From contig JWZX01000764.1 in NCBI GenBank assembly GCA_001275005.1, positions 1 to 18,572 on the forward strand: DNA of 18,572 nt. Reading direction: 5' to 3'. This document shows, piece after piece, positions 1 to 7,577 of this stretch. How positions within the stretch are numbered: position 1 is the first letter of the stretch; each line of letters starts with the position of its first letter. Source of the DNA: Chrysochromulina tobinii (taxonomy: Eukaryota > Haptophyta > Prymnesiales > Chrysochromulinaceae). The position numbers and the translations under genes are program-made. The notes beneath the pieces were generated by a model, which worked only from the letters and a program-made list of their open reading frames with translations, searched no databases and had not been told where the DNA came from.

Positions 1-1
1 C

Positions 2-85
2 CTCGTCTCCGAGTACCAGCAGTACCAGGACGCGTCCGCCGAGGAGGAGGGCGAGTTCGAGGAGGAGGGCGGCGAGGAGTACTAA
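2..85 (+). CDS. TUBB: Beta-tubulin, C-terminal end (partial)
   Basis: The frame starting at base 2 reads the last 27 residues of a protein and stops at TAA (83-85). It begins LVSEYQQYQDASAEEEGEF and ends in an acidic, glycine-containing tail, EEY. This is the end of helix 12 and the acidic tail typical of beta-tubulin, the GTP-binding subunit of microtubules. The terminal EEY is where tubulin is commonly detyrosinated, polyglutamylated or bound by plus-end proteins. The rest of the gene lies outside the window to the left. Alpha-tubulin tails differ, so the beta assignment is firm. No intron falls in this stretch. Confidence 0.95.
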   Translation, partial: LVSEYQQYQDASAEEEGEFEEEGGEEY

Positions 86-229
86 GCGTGCTCCCGGTCC
101 GTCTCCGAAGGGGCGCCGGCCGCTCGCCGCACTTTCCAAGCAGCGGCGCAGCCTGCGGCAACCTCGTGCTATCTGAGAGGAAGCGTGATTCGATTCCGTG
201 GCAGGGGGTGGGGGTCATCGTGAGTTGGG

Positions 230-235
230 AATAAA
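230..235 (+). other. Candidate polyadenylation signal of beta-tubulin
   Basis: AATAAA lies 145 bp after the beta-tubulin stop and 75 bp before the next start codon. It fits a short 3' UTR in a compact genome. Whether this lineage uses AATAAA is not known from the window. Confidence 0.4.
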
Positions 236-310
236 GGGGTTTATGGGGAGAAAAATCGGGAGAATAACCTTTTGCGGAGGCACAGCCACGGGCACGGGTA
301 TCCGGAAGAG

Positions 311-3300
311 ATGAAGTTACCCATGAGAGAGTTGCTCGTTGCCGCCGCCCTGCTGGGCGCGTGCGCCGAGAGCGCAAACTCACTCGACCAGCACGCCGCC
401 CCGACGCATGCACGCCGACTGCTGTTCGCCGGTCTGCACTCGGGCATGCCGTCGTCGCCGCCTCGAGAGCATCTTGCACCTCCGCAGCAACCGCCGGCGT
501 CGCCGCCTTCGTCGCCGCCGTCGCCCTCGCCGTTCTCGCCGCCCTTGCCGCCAGCTCAGCCGCCAAGACCAGCGCAGCCTGGCTGGCACGTCGAGCACCA
601 GGGCCGCAGACGTTACCCTCCCCCACGGGACTATGCACAGGATCTTGAGCCGGACGGCCAGCCAACGGCGTTCGCACCCCCCAACTGCTTGGCACCAGGG
701 CGGGTGGGCTGCCTTGCGATGCCGAAGCCGGCCCGTGCCAAGCCTGCAGCAGGCATTCGAGCTGCGCTCTTGCCACCTACTTGCTCCTTGTCCTCCGAGC
801 CGGGGTGCCTGCGCCTCCCCAAGCCTTTGGCGAGGACGGGGAACGAGCCGCTCGATAGTGGCGGACTTGTACTAAGTTTCAGGGATAACGGCGCAGCGAT
901 GCTGACCGGCGACAGCGCGTCCACGAGCTCGATCGCAGCGGCGGACGTGGACGGCGACGGCGATCTCGACGTGCTGCTCGGCAACAATGGCGGTCCGAGC
1001 CGAGTGCTGCTCAACGCGGGCGACGGCACCTTCCCGATGAGCATCGAGCTGCCCGGCGGCAGCGCGTACACGAGCTCGATCGCGGCGGCGGACGTGGACG
1101 GCGACGGCGACCTCGACGTGCTGCTAGGCAACAATGGTAGTCCGAGCCGTGTGTTGCTCAACGCGGGCGACGGCACCTTCCCGACGAGCATCGAGCTGCC
1201 CGTCGGCAGCGCGAACACGCGCTCGATCGCGGCGGCGGACGTGGACGGCGACGGCGACCTCGACGTGCTGCTTGGCAACTATGGCGGTCCGAGCCGTGGC
1301 AACAATGGCGGTCCGAGCCTTGTGTTGCTCAACGCGGGCGACGGCACCTTCCCGACGAGCATCGAGCTGCCCGGCGGCAGCGCGTACACGACCTCGATCG
1401 CGGCGGCGGACGTGGACGGCGACGGCGACCTCGACGTGCTGCTTGGCAACTATGGTAGTCTGAGCCTTGTGTTGCTCAACGCAGGCGACGGCACCTTCCC
1501 GAAGAGCATCGAGCTGCCCGGCGGCAGCAGCGCGTCCACGAGCTCGATCGCAGCGGCGGGCACGCAATCGATCGCGGCGGCGGACGTGGACGGCGACGGC
1601 GACCTCGACGTGCTGCTTGGCAACAATGGTAGTCCGAGCCGTGTGTTGCTCAACGCGGGCGACGGCACCTTCCCGACGAGCATCGAGCTGCCCGGCGGCA
1701 GCGAGCACACGGTTTCTGTCGCAGCGGCGGACGTGGACGGCGACGGCGACCTCGACGTGCTGCTTGGCGACAGTGGCAGTCCGAGCCGAGTGCTCCTCAA
1801 CGTGGCCAACACGGGCGACGGCACCTTCCCGACGAGCATGGAGCTGCCCGGCGGCAGCGTGAGAACGTACTCGATCGCGGCGGCGGACGTGGACGGCGAC
1901 GGCGACCTCGACGTGCTGCTTGGCAACTATTATGGCACACCAAGCCGTGCGTTGCTCAACGCGGGCGACGGCACCTTCCCGATGAGCATCGAGCTGCCCG
2001 GCGGCAGCTCGGACACGACCTCGATCGCGGCGGCGGACTTGGACGGCGACGGCGACCTCGACGTCCTGCTTAGCAACTTTGGCGGTCCGAGCCGAGTGCT
2101 GCTCAACGCGGGCGACGGCACCTTCCCGACGATCATCGAGCTGCCCGGCGGCAGCGCGGGCACGAGCTCGATCGCGGCGGCGGACGTGGACGGCGACGGC
2201 GACCTCGACGTGCTGCTTGGCAACTATAACAGTCCCAGCCAAGTGCTGCTCAACGCGGGCGACGGCACCTTCCCGACGAGCATCGGGCTACCCGGCGGCA
2301 GCGCGCACACGGATTCTGTCGCAGCGGCGGACGTGGACGGCGACGGCGACCTCGACGTCCTGCTTGGGATCTTTCTTTTCAGTCCCAGCCGAGTGCTGCT
2401 CAACGCGGGCGACGGCACCTTCCCGACGAGCATCGAGCTGCCCGGCGGCAGCGCGTCCACAAGCTCGATCGCGGCGGCGGACGTGGACGGCGACGGTGAT
2501 CTCGACGTGCTGCTTGGCAACTATGGCGGTCCGAGCCGTGTGTTGCTCAACGCGGGCGACGGCACCTTCCCGACGAGCATCGAGCTGCCCGGCGGCAGCG
2601 CGTACACGAGCTCGATCGCGGCGGCGGACGTGGACGGCGACGGCGACCTCGACGTGCTGCTTAGCAACCATCTTAGTCCGAGCCGTGTGTTGCTCAACGC
2701 GGGCGACGGCACCTTCCCGACGAGCATCGAGCTGCCCGGCGGCAGCGCGGACACGCACTCGATCGCGGCGGCGGACGTGGACGGCGACGGCGATCTCGAC
2801 GTGCTGCTCGGAAACGAAGACACTCCCAGCCGCCTGCTGCCCTTTATCAGATGCTCTCAGCCTGGCACTGCACGCAGCCGCTTCGGCAACGGATGTGTCC
2901 GCTGCCCCGCTCCCTCCTCACGCCGCGACGACAGTTTTGATATCTGCTACGAGTGCGAAGAGCACACGGAGCTCGACTACCGCGGCGAATGCTCCTCCTG
3001 CAAGCCGGGCAACGAGCGCTCTGTGGGAGCCGCCGAGTGCACTGCCTGCCCGCGCGGCAAGCGCCAAGGTAAGGCTGGCACACTCTGTGTCGACTGCTCC
3101 CCGGGCTCGTACGCTCCGTACGGCGGCCTCTTTGGCCCCAGTTGCTTGCCTTGCGAGCGGGGCAGCTTCTGCCCGCCAGGCGCCACGGTACAGCTGCCGT
3201 GCCGCGAGGGCAACTACTCAAGCGCGACCAACCTCGCGCGCGATGAGCAGTGCTCACACGCTGCGCTGCACCTACCCGCGCCGCCGGCACCACCTGCTGC

Positions 3301-4729
3301 TCCGATGGCAGGTGCGCTTGGCATGATGGTGCAACAGTATGAGGTGCAATGGTATGGGGTGGCAGCCCTCATCACGCTTCTTGTGGCGCTTGTGGCGATT
3401 GCTTGCTGTCTGTGGCGGTGGTGGCACACACGGATATTCACCCAGATACTCAAGGGCGATGCCGGTTCCGTGTCCATGCACATGGTGCCTCTCGGGGCGC
3501 CTAAGCAGCAAGAGACTCTCTTGGGTTCCGGCGGAAGCCCCGTCACGGTGCGCTCCGACGAGCCGACGCAGCTCGAGGTGGTTGACTTCTCGACGCTCAC
3601 GATTGGCAGGCCGATCGGCGAAGGCGGCTACGCGACCGTCTGGAGTGCGCGGTGGCAGGGCAACGACCTCGCTGTCAAGGTGCTCAAAATGAAGCTCGAG
3701 AACATGTCATCTGCGCAAGAGGAAGAAAAGTTGGTCATGCTCCAGGAGGTGGCCATCCTGCGTCGCCTGCGCCACCCGTGCATCTGCGCCCTCTTCGGCC
3801 ACTTGCTGGTTGACCGGCGGCCCGCGCTCGTCCTCGAGTACATGGCTGGCGGCTCTCTCGCCGCACACCTCTTCAATCCAAGGCCAGCGAGCTGCAACGT
3901 GCCCCCCCCGGCACCGGTCGCGCCGCAAGGGTTGGCCGGCTGCCAGCTGATGGAGCCGCCGCCACCCCCACACCTGGCTGGCATGCTTTCGGACGACAAG
4001 AAGATTTGCTTCGCGGTGCAGCTGGCGAGCGGGCTGTGCTTCCTCCACTCGCACGGCATCCTGCACCACGATATCAAGACGGATAATGCACTGCTCGACG
4101 CGAACCACTCGGTGTGCAAACTCGCCGACTTTGGTTTGGCGAGCCTCAGCCTGAACTACGCGCAGGATCGAAACAAGCGCATAGGGGGGGGTACATTGCG
4201 TTATCTGGCGCCCGAGAGGTTGGCGCAGGGGTTGCACGAGAGCCGCGATCACGACGAAAGCCGTGGCAGCAGCAGCCTCAGCCTCAGCCTTGGCCGCACG
4301 CTCGTCAGCTTTGAGGACCGCGCGGATGTCTATGCGTTTGCATTCTTGCTCTGGGAGCTCACGCATGAGCGCCGCGCCTTTAAGGAGTTGACGGGCGCAG
4401 CTGCTGCCTCGAGCGCCTTGAAGGGGCTTCGGCCACAGCTCTCGAACCCTTCACATTCACAGAGCGATGGGATCCCAGCGGTCACGTGCGAGTGTTGGGC
4501 GCAGCTTCCAGAGGACCGCCCGAGCATGAGCACGGTGCTCGAGAGGCTTGAAACGTGCTTGCAGGCCCTCTCAAGACCAAATTCAACATCGACGCAGATG
4601 TGGCAGCAGTGCTCAGACCCATCATCCTCATCCGCTCTCAGCTGCAGCAACGAGTCCAGACGAGCTGAATTGCTTGCGGCTGGGTTTTTTTCGGCCAAGC
4701 TAGGTGGGAGCTGCACAGCTTTCGAGTGA
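311..4729 (+). CDS. VCBS/FG-GAP repeat receptor-like protein kinase (TKL-like)
   Basis: 1,472 aa from ATG 311; the frame opens at a TTG upstream, and ATG 311 places a signal peptide at once (MKLPMRELLVAAALLGACA). In order: a proline-rich segment (about 48-90); 13 repeats of about 49 aa with DVDGDGDLDVLLGN, a DxDxDGxxD calcium-binding loop as in VCBS/FG-GAP propeller blades (about 202-841); a Cys-rich stalk (about 848-985) like ephrin-receptor-like/TNFR modules; a membrane helix (about 1016-1037); and a kinase domain. The kinase has the P-loop GEGGYATV (G1103), K1123 in LAVKVLK, HHDIKTDN (D1254), DFG (D1273) and APE, so it should be catalytic. HRD is HHD here, a non-RD kinase. Proline-rich and Ser/Leu-rich inserts lie before the catalytic loop and after APE. 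Likely a plasma-membrane receptor phosphorylating Ser/Thr or Tyr. The ligand is unknown. Confidence 0.88.
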   Translation: MKLPMRELLVAAALLGACAESANSLDQHAAPTHARRLLFAGLHSGMPSSPPREHLAPPQQPPASPPSSPPSPSPFSPPLPPAQPPRPAQPGWHVEHQGRRRYPPPRDYAQDLEPDGQPTAFAPPNCLAPGRVGCLAMPKPARAKPAAGIRAALLPPTCSLSSEPGCLRLPKPLARTGNEPLDSGGLVLSFRDNGAAMLTGDSASTSSIAAADVDGDGDLDVLLGNNGGPSRVLLNAGDGTFPMSIELPGGSAYTSSIAAADVDGDGDLDVLLGNNGSPSRVLLNAGDGTFPTSIELPVGSANTRSIAAADVDGDGDLDVLLGNYGGPSRGNNGGPSLVLLNAGDGTFPTSIELPGGSAYTTSIAAADVDGDGDLDVLLGNYGSLSLVLLNAGDGTFPKSIELPGGSSASTSSIAAAGTQSIAAADVDGDGDLDVLLGNNGSPSRVLLNAGDGTFPTSIELPGGSEHTVSVAAADVDGDGDLDVLLGDSGSPSRVLLNVANTGDGTFPTSMELPGGSVRTYSIAAADVDGDGDLDVLLGNYYGTPSRALLNAGDGTFPMSIELPGGSSDTTSIAAADLDGDGDLDVLLSNFGGPSRVLLNAGDGTFPTIIELPGGSAGTSSIAAADVDGDGDLDVLLGNYNSPSQVLLNAGDGTFPTSIGLPGGSAHTDSVAAADVDGDGDLDVLLGIFLFSPSRVLLNAGDGTFPTSIELPGGSASTSSIAAADVDGDGDLDVLLGNYGGPSRVLLNAGDGTFPTSIELPGGSAYTSSIAAADVDGDGDLDVLLSNHLSPSRVLLNAGDGTFPTSIELPGGSADTHSIAAADVDGDGDLDVLLGNEDTPSRLLPFIRCSQPGTARSRFGNGCVRCPAPSSRRDDSFDICYECEEHTELDYRGECSSCKPGNERSVGAAECTACPRGKRQGKAGTLCVDCSPGSYAPYGGLFGPSCLPCERGSFCPPGATVQLPCREGNYSSATNLARDEQCSHAALHLPAPPAPPAAPMAGALGMMVQQYEVQWYGVAALITLLVALVAIACCLWRWWHTRIFTQILKGDAGSVSMHMVPLGAPKQQETLLGSGGSPVTVRSDEPTQLEVVDFSTLTIGRPIGEGGYATVWSARWQGNDLAVKVLKMKLENMSSAQEEEKLVMLQEVAILRRLRHPCICALFGHLLVDRRPALVLEYMAGGSLAAHLFNPRPASCNVPPPAPVAPQGLAGCQLMEPPPPPHLAGMLSDDKKICFAVQLASGLCFLHSHGILHHDIKTDNALLDANHSVCKLADFGLASLSLNYAQDRNKRIGGGTLRYLAPERLAQGLHESRDHDESRGSSSLSLSLGRTLVSFEDRADVYAFAFLLWELTHERRAFKELTGAAAASSALKGLRPQLSNPSHSQSDGIPAVTCECWAQLPEDRPSMSTVLERLETCLQALSRPNSTSTQMWQQCSDPSSSSALSCSNESRRAELLAAGFFSAKLGGSCTAFE
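914..2833 (+). repeat. 13 tandem 147-bp coding repeats (VCBS/FG-GAP blades)
   Basis: Thirteen in-frame copies with a base period of 147 bp (49 codons) encode the kinase ectodomain. The core from SIAAAD through DVLLGN, and LLNAGDGTFP through IELPGG, is almost invariant in both protein and DNA, often with identical synonymous codons. Variation sits in the few residues before S[IV]AAAD and just after DVLLGN. Copies 3, 5 and 6 carry extra in-frame insertions. Several long antisense open frames across this array are only by-products of the stop-free repeat. Confidence 0.95.
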
Positions 4730-4848
4730 GCCCCGACGAGGCATCGCCGATGGACTTCCTGATGTGGGAGGAGCCCGGCTCCGCCAGCCTCAGATCCGCC
4801 AGCCCCAGCTCAATCACTCGGAGCACACGTCCTCTCAACTGGTGGGTT

Positions 4849-4866
4849 CTAGCGCGATAGCGCTAG
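4849..4866. repeat. Perfect 7-bp hairpin with GATA loop
   Basis: CTAGCGC and GCGCTAG are perfect complements around GATA, about 120 bp after the kinase stop. It may be a 3' UTR stem-loop. No function is established. Confidence 0.45.
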
Positions 4867-4991
4867 ATTGGTTGTCTTCCGGGTCGAACCAAGGGCGGCA
4901 GGCGCAACGGCTCAGATGCGCCGGCGGGCGGGGGAAAGCACACGGCATCTTGACGGATAGCGATTTACGGTGACATTTCACTTATGTTATT

Positions 4992-5032
4992 CGTGAGAAA
5001 TTAACAGCCTAAAACCCCGTGAGAAATTAACA
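4992..5032. repeat. 15-bp direct repeat, two copies 26 bp apart
   Basis: CGTGAGAAATTAACA occurs at 4992-5006 and again at 5018-5032, an exact match, about 200-240 bp upstream of the dioxygenase start. It could be a paired regulator-binding site or a remnant of local duplication. Confidence 0.6.
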
Positions 5033-5096
5033 ACTTCCGCTTAGCCTTAGTGCTCTCGGAGATCTTGTTGAGTTCGTAGTACAGTACCGGTATGAA

Positions 5097-5124
5097 CGGC
5101 TCCCCCCGGTGTCTTTTTACCGGC
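5097..5124 (+). repeat. Left arm of 28-bp inverted repeat
   Basis: This arm, whose core is CCCCCCGGTGTCTTTTT, matches the reverse complement of 6324-6351 at 26 of 28 positions. It lies 106 bp before the dioxygenase start codon. The arms enclose the whole gene. Confidence 0.8.
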
Positions 5125-5230
5125 GTGAACGACATTCCGTGTGCGCGCTTTCGTGAGCTCATCAACTGAGATCGGTCATGATGGGCGTCGCCAACGGCGC
5201 CGTCGTCGGCCCAGGTCTGAAATCTCCTTG

Positions 5231-6193
5231 ATGATGATGCTACCTATGGCCGTCACTGCTCTAAAAGCACCGCAGCACTTCCGGACGGTGGACAACTTTT
5301 ACGCCGCGGCGAGCGACCTCCGCCAAACCTTTGATGCTCATTTTTCTGAGCCGCGGCAAGCACATCCCATGCGGTTTGTTTGGGACTACTGGCACGTACC
5401 AGACCAATACACGCTGCATCGCACACAAGCGGCCGACTACTTTGACCCGGACGAATTCAAGGCGCTCACTGATGCGCTCACAGCTTACGGTCAGAGGGAG
5501 CTCGGCTGCCGCGCCATCAGCCCGCCCTGGCTCTCCTTTTACACCTCGGGCTGCGAGCAGGCATTGCACGCTGACGTGCCGCAAGGGCCGCTGGCATACG
5601 TGTTGAGTCTCACCAAGTGGGACGAGCGGCAGTTCAGCGGGGGCGAGACGGCCATCCTGCAGCCGCAAGTGCTCGACTATTGGCGCGGCTTCAACTCCGG
5701 AGAAGGTCTCGAGTACGCCGACCTCATCAGCCTGGTACCCCCGCTCTTCAACCGTCTGACCATCTTCGACGCGCGGGTGCCTCACGGCGTGCGCCGCGTC
5801 GAGGGCGAGCAGGACCCGCGCGGCGCCCGCCTCGTGCTGCACGGCTGGTTCACGGAGCCGGAACCTTTCTTCGACGGCGCGCTAGACGAGGCGCAGGTTG
5901 AGCAGGGTTTAGGCCCGTCGCTGACGCGATGCATCGAGGCCATCTCGCCGCCGTGCGTCACCGGCCTGCTCTCGATACGCCTTGACATTGCACCCGAGGG
6001 CACCGTGTCCAAGGTTGACACGCTCGTCGATCTGCTGGTCGTCGACCCGTCACAGCTGCAGAGCGCCACCGCCGCCGACGCACCCGACGCGAGGGACCGC
6101 GTCGTGCGGACGATCCAAGCGGAGCTGCGCAAGGCCACCTTCGAGCCATGCGACGAGCCATCGCAGATCACCATACCCTTCTCGTTTGACTGA
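5231..6193 (+). CDS. 2-oxoglutarate/Fe(II) dioxygenase with TonB/AgmX-like C-terminal domain
   Basis: 320 aa from ATG 5231; the frame opens at a GTG 90 bp earlier, so I use the ATG cluster (MMMLPMAV). The fold signature is of the P4H-like 2OG-Fe(II) oxygenases: H113 and D115 in LHADVPQG, distal H185 in RVPHGV, and R200 in ARLVLHGWF for 2-oxoglutarate. YVLSLT and FSGGET between them are the usual strands around the metal site. Such enzymes hydroxylate a substrate using O2 and 2-oxoglutarate; the substrate cannot be read here. The last 85 or so residues (SIRLDIAPEGTVSKV to the terminal ITIPFSFD) resemble the TonB/AgmX C-terminal fold common in bacterial proteins. That second assignment is by pattern only. 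No signal peptide is evident. No intron is needed. Confidence 0.82.
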   Translation: MMMLPMAVTALKAPQHFRTVDNFYAAASDLRQTFDAHFSEPRQAHPMRFVWDYWHVPDQYTLHRTQAADYFDPDEFKALTDALTAYGQRELGCRAISPPWLSFYTSGCEQALHADVPQGPLAYVLSLTKWDERQFSGGETAILQPQVLDYWRGFNSGEGLEYADLISLVPPLFNRLTIFDARVPHGVRRVEGEQDPRGARLVLHGWFTEPEPFFDGALDEAQVEQGLGPSLTRCIEAISPPCVTGLLSIRLDIAPEGTVSKVDTLVDLLVVDPSQLQSATAADAPDARDRVVRTIQAELRKATFEPCDEPSQITIPFSFD

Positions 6194-6323
6194 GGGTGTA
6201 GAAGGGAAGCGCGAGGCATACTCGCCCCGACGAGCACTCACTGAGCGGGGTTGTCACTGCCGGCGCCGCGGCGTTCATCGGGGCTCAGCACGAAATGATC
6301 TTTGTCAGTTGCTTCTTTGCGGT

Positions 6324-6351
6324 ACCGGCAAAAAGACACCGGGGGGAGCCG
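6324..6351 (-). repeat. Right arm of 28-bp inverted repeat
   Basis: Reverse complement of 5097-5124 at 26 of 28 positions, starting 130 bp after the dioxygenase stop and about 135 bp before the next start codon. Weaker similarity may continue on the outer side of both arms (GAATTC...GT.CC against GAGTTC...GTACC). No target-site duplication was recognised outside the arms. Confidence 0.8.
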
Positions 6352-6397
6352 GGACACACATGGCACAGAAACTTGAATTCAGCAGTTTTGAGCGGAA

Positions 6398-6422
6398 TTG
6401 ACTTGCCTTGACTTGACTTGAG
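6398..6422 (+). repeat. (TTGAC)n pentamer run upstream of the HD hydrolase gene
   Basis: About five TTGAC-type units, one degenerate, end 63 bp before ATG 6486. The same pentamer in the same sense orientation precedes BRAP2 (16071-16095). Confidence 0.7.
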
Positions 6423-6485
6423 CGGAAAGCGAGCGCACTTGGAAGTCGCGCTCGCATCTCATTGGGCAAATCAAGCTCGGCTGAC

Positions 6486-7577
6486 ATGGCGACGTGCCGG
6501 ACTGCGTTCCTGGCCATTTTGGTCCTGGGCACGGTTGAGGCGGGCTGGGTCGCGGGCGGGCTTCCGGTGGCGACTAAGCCGCCCATCCAGCTCATGGAAA
6601 ACTCCCTCGCGCAGGCAACAAGGTACCTGGATGAGGAGGACCGTGTGATATGCTTCCAGGCGCTCAAGCTTGCGATGCAGGTGCACTCAGGGCAGATGCG
6701 GCGCGATGGCACGCCCTTCGTGACGCACCCTGTCGCCGTCGCCGAGCTGGTTGCGAGCTGGGGGATGGACGCTTCGTGTGTGGTGGCCGCGCTTCTGCAT
6801 GATGCTGTCGAGGATACGCCGCTCACCTTTGGCGAGGTGGAGTCCGAATTCGGCGAGGAGGTCCGCACGCTCGTGCAGGGCGTCACGCGCGTCTCCAAGC
6901 TGCCCGAAGAGAAGATCTCCGAACTCGAGCTCATGGACAAGGGCGTACTATGCCTGGAGAGCGGCGACCTGCTGCAACTCCTCGATGCTTGCGCGGTTGA
7001 CTGGCGCGTAGCGGTGCTCAAGGTGGCAGACCGGCTTCACAACATGCGCACGCTCTCAGCGATGAAGCCGCAGAAACGTGCGCGCAAGGCGCAGGAGACG
7101 GCGCGTGTCTTCGTGCCGCTCGCGCACTACTTGGGTGCGCACGAGGTGGGCTCGGAGCTCGCGGAGCTCGCGCAGCGCCACTGCTCGGACGACCAGCCGC
7201 GGCACCGAAAGTGGGCGGCGCGCCTCTCGTCGGTCGTGCTGACCGGCCGACTGCAGAGTGCAACCTCCTATTTATGGCACAACGACCGTGCGCTCGCCGC
7301 TGTGCGGCCGCGCCGGCCGAGTGCACCGCTGCGCCTGCGCACGAGCGCCGCAGGGGGCATGATGAGCGCCGAAAACGATGATATGTCGAGCTACGTGAGC
7401 GGCTCGCACTTGATACGGCTCATCCTGGGCCTCAACGAGCCCACGATTGACGCCGATCGCGCGCGCGACCTCGTCCTGCGCCTCCGTCCGCTACGGAACC
7501 GGCTGGCGCCATACCAGATGAGGCATGAGCTGCATGCATCATGGATCATGGATCCTCACGCGACTCACGCGACGTAA
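6486..7577 (+). CDS. HD-domain (p)ppGpp hydrolase, RelA/SpoT homologue without synthetase domain
   Basis: 363 aa from ATG 6486; the 24 bp of open frame upstream starts at TTG. A hydrophobic N-terminus (CRTAFLAILVLGTVEAGW) looks like a signal peptide, or the first part of a bipartite plastid-targeting leader. The HD hydrolase domain spans about 55-225: H81 in THPV, H105/D106 and the E109-D110 pair in LLHDAVEDT, and D182 in KVADRLHNMRTL. These are the manganese ligands and ED catalytic motif of Mesh1/SpoT-type 3'-pyrophosphohydrolases, so it should degrade (p)ppGpp. The tail after about 240 does not show the RelA/SpoT synthetase motifs and is longer than a Mesh1. The last 15 or so codons lie in short DNA duplications, so the true C-terminus may differ through splicing. 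Confidence 0.85.
   Translation: MATCRTAFLAILVLGTVEAGWVAGGLPVATKPPIQLMENSLAQATRYLDEEDRVICFQALKLAMQVHSGQMRRDGTPFVTHPVAVAELVASWGMDASCVVAALLHDAVEDTPLTFGEVESEFGEEVRTLVQGVTRVSKLPEEKISELELMDKGVLCLESGDLLQLLDACAVDWRVAVLKVADRLHNMRTLSAMKPQKRARKAQETARVFVPLAHYLGAHEVGSELAELAQRHCSDDQPRHRKWAARLSSVVLTGRLQSATSYLWHNDRALAAVRPRRPSAPLRLRTSAAGGMMSAENDDMSSYVSGSHLIRLILGLNEPTIDADRARDLVLRLRPLRNRLAPYQMRHELHASWIMDPHATHAT

Larger units (their letters stand above)
4730..5230. other. Intergenic stretch between kinase and dioxygenase genes
   Basis: About 500 bp without a supported gene. It should hold the kinase 3' UTR and the dioxygenase promoter/leader. It contains a small perfect hairpin (4849-4866), a 15-bp direct repeat (4992-5032) and the left arm of an inverted repeat (5097-5124). 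The part after about 4970 is visibly more AT-rich than the flanking genes. No AATAAA was seen. Confidence 0.6.

Noticed and set aside
272-310. Upstream start for the receptor kinase
   Set aside because: The codon at 272 is TTG, and the added residues precede an otherwise perfect signal peptide beginning at ATG 311. The same reasoning rejected a GTG at 5141, TTG at 6462, GTG at 10475 and TTG at 16079.
1124-2242. Long antisense frame (372 codons) across the kinase repeats
   Set aside because: It is a by-product of a 147-bp stop-free repeat; its translation is low-complexity and matches nothing, while the plus frame is a clear VCBS receptor.
4849-4900. Possible tRNA (hairpin near a GTTCGA-like element on the minus strand)
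   Set aside because: The T-arm-like piece does not pair properly, it lies on the wrong side of the hairpin, and no acceptor stem could be formed.
6194-6323. Transposase remnant linked to the inverted repeat
   Set aside because: No transposase-like reading frame or target-site duplication is visible between or beside the arms.
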